A stretch of DNA of 15,648 nucleotides. Source: JAFLUQ01 sp964442035 (GTDB taxonomy: Bacteria; Bacillota; Clostridia; UMGS1883). Shown one piece after another: positions 15,011 to 15,648 of the stretch (position 1 is the first letter of the stretch; each line of letters begins with the position of its first letter). The notes under the pieces were generated by a model. That model saw only the letters and a program-made list of their open reading frames with translations. It did not search any database and was not told the DNA's origin. The position numbers and the translations under genes were made by a program. Location of the stretch: contig CAYTWZ010000038.1 of the NCBI GenBank assembly GCA_964442035.1, positions 1 through 15,648 of the forward strand, written 5' to 3'.

Positions 15011-15607
15011 ATGGTTTACATAATATACGGATACGCGCGTGTATCGTCAATCGGGCAAAACGAGGATCGTCAAGTGGACGAGCTTCTGAGCTACGGTATT
15101 AAGGAAAAGTACATTTACATCGACAAGCAGAGCGGAAAGGATTTCAACAGGCCTAAGTACGCCGAAATGTGCGGTCGGATGAAGAAGAACGACGTTTTGG
15201 TGATAAAAAGCATTGACCGGCTGGGTCGCAGCTATGGCGAAATATTGGCGCAGTGGCGAAAAATCACCAAGGTCATGGGCGTGGACATAGCGGTGCTTGA
15301 TATGCCGCTGCTTGACACAACAAAATCAAAGGATCTTCTGGGAACCTTCATATCCGACCTTGTGCTTCAGCTGTTGTCCTTCGTGGCTGAAAACGAGCGA
15401 GCCAACATTCTTCAGCGTCAGGCCGAAGGGATCGCCGCCGCAAAGCGCCGGGGAGTCCGATTCGGTAGGCCGAGGTTCGTCCCCACCGACGCGTACACAG
15501 AGAATTACCGCCTGTGGAAGGACAAAAAAATAACGGCCCGGGAAGGAGCCGAACGCTGCGCAATGACGGTCAAAGCCTTTTACCGATACGGAAAGAGACT
15601 CGACTGA
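15011..15607 (+). CDS. Small serine recombinase (resolvase/invertase family)
   Basis: This 198-residue site-specific recombinase is of the gamma-delta resolvase/Hin/Pin type. The catalytic serine is Ser12 in YGYARVSS. The conserved arginine cluster includes Arg10 and IDRLGRS. AENERANILQRQAEG forms the start of the long E helix, and the KRRGVRFGRPR linker leads to a C-terminal helix-turn-helix (about 160-195). The active site appears intact. The ATG at 15011 directly abuts AAAGGAG (15004-15010), leaving no spacer. The in-frame ATA at 15020 has ideal spacing and would give the family-typical start MIYGYARVS, so the true start is unclear. No transposase, integrase or cargo gene is beside it, so it may be a solitary chromosomal resolvase or the edge of an element continuing past the window. 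Confidence 0.9.
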   Translation: MVYIIYGYARVSSIGQNEDRQVDELLSYGIKEKYIYIDKQSGKDFNRPKYAEMCGRMKKNDVLVIKSIDRLGRSYGEILAQWRKITKVMGVDIAVLDMPLLDTTKSKDLLGTFISDLVLQLLSFVAENERANILQRQAEGIAAAKRRGVRFGRPRFVPTDAYTENYRLWKDKKITAREGAERCAMTVKAFYRYGKRLD

Positions 15608-15634
15608 TTTTTCCAAAAATGATTTTTCCAAAAA
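15605..15634. repeat. Perfect 15-bp tandem duplication at the recombinase stop
   Basis: The unit TGATTTTTCCAAAAA occurs twice back to back (15605-15619 and 15620-15634). The first copy begins with the TGA stop codon of the recombinase. Each unit contains the symmetric TTTTTCCAAAAA-like core. The following bases (15630-15647) can form a weak AT-only hairpin, AAAAAG with CTTTTT around GTATA. The window ends there, so further copies or a terminator cannot be judged. Confidence 0.85.
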
Positions 15635-15648
15635 GGTATACTTTTTTG

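Noticed and set aside
15030..15045. Imperfect 16-bp palindrome GATACGCGCGTGTATC at the recombinase N-terminus
   Set aside because: It encodes the conserved GYARVS residues and its symmetry includes a mismatch; codon constraint explains it adequately.
1..15648. CRISPR array, tRNA, rRNA, riboswitch or insertion sequence
   Set aside because: I read both strands for regularly spaced repeats, cloverleaf signatures, known aptamer cores and transposase motifs and found none. Intergenic gaps are mostly under 100 nt and the longest (14770-15010) is explained by promoters and a palindrome.

Overview
The window looks like a chromosomal segment of a low-GC-lineage Gram-positive anaerobe, most likely class Clostridia (Oscillospiraceae/Lachnospirales-like gut clade). 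By eye its base composition is moderate, near half G+C. The reasons are strong purine-rich Shine-Dalgarno sites (GGAGG, GGAGGTGA, GAGGAGG), frequent TTG/GTG starts, tightly packed operons separated by AT-rich promoters, and a gene set typical of clostridia: VanW/G5 protein, U32 protein, PucR-type regulator, FtsEX with an M23 hydrolase, and an FPNY-type thymidylate kinase. The genus is not resolvable from the sequence alone.

Left arm, plus strand (about 38-8176). One ten-gene directon follows a recognisable sigma-A-like promoter. It runs: WecG/TagA glycosyltransferase, thymidylate kinase, DUF2156 protein, DJ-1/PfpI protein, 5-formyltetrahydrofolate cyclo-ligase, TrmR-like tRNA O-methyltransferase, TrhP-like U32 protein, VanW/G5 envelope protein, LuxS, and MTA/SAH nucleosidase. 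Several junctions overlap (ATGA, TAATG) or are 1-4 nt apart, so much of it is probably co-transcribed. Two metabolic themes stand out. TrmR plus TrhP form the wobble-uridine 5-methoxyuridine (mo5U) pathway. MtnN plus LuxS detoxify and recycle the S-adenosylhomocysteine made by such methyltransferases, yielding the AI-2 precursor. The arm ends at a strong bidirectional terminator (8137-8176).

Right arm, minus strand (14869 down to 8221). A six-gene cell-envelope operon starts from a good promoter (TTGAAA-17-TATTAT). It runs: PucR-type regulator, ftsE, ftsX, coiled-coil M23 peptidoglycan hydrolase (PcsB/EnvC/CwlO-like), S41 PDZ protease (CtpA) and a membrane-anchored D,D-carboxypeptidase. The logic suggests a division-linked module: FtsEX gates the hydrolase by ATP hydrolysis, Ctp may limit its abundance, and the carboxypeptidase trims stem peptides.

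Right edge (14870-15648). A divergent AT-rich intergenic region carries a perfect 15-bp-arm palindrome over a candidate promoter. A solitary small serine recombinase follows. It has an awkward start codon, and a perfect 15-bp tandem duplication begins exactly at its stop codon. No CRISPR, IS element, tRNA or rRNA was seen. Nothing in the window is clearly a novel defence or mobile system. The least-explained structure is the recombinase with its palindrome and tandem repeat. The most interesting protein anomalies are altered active-site motifs in the carboxypeptidase, VanW protein and thymidylate kinase.
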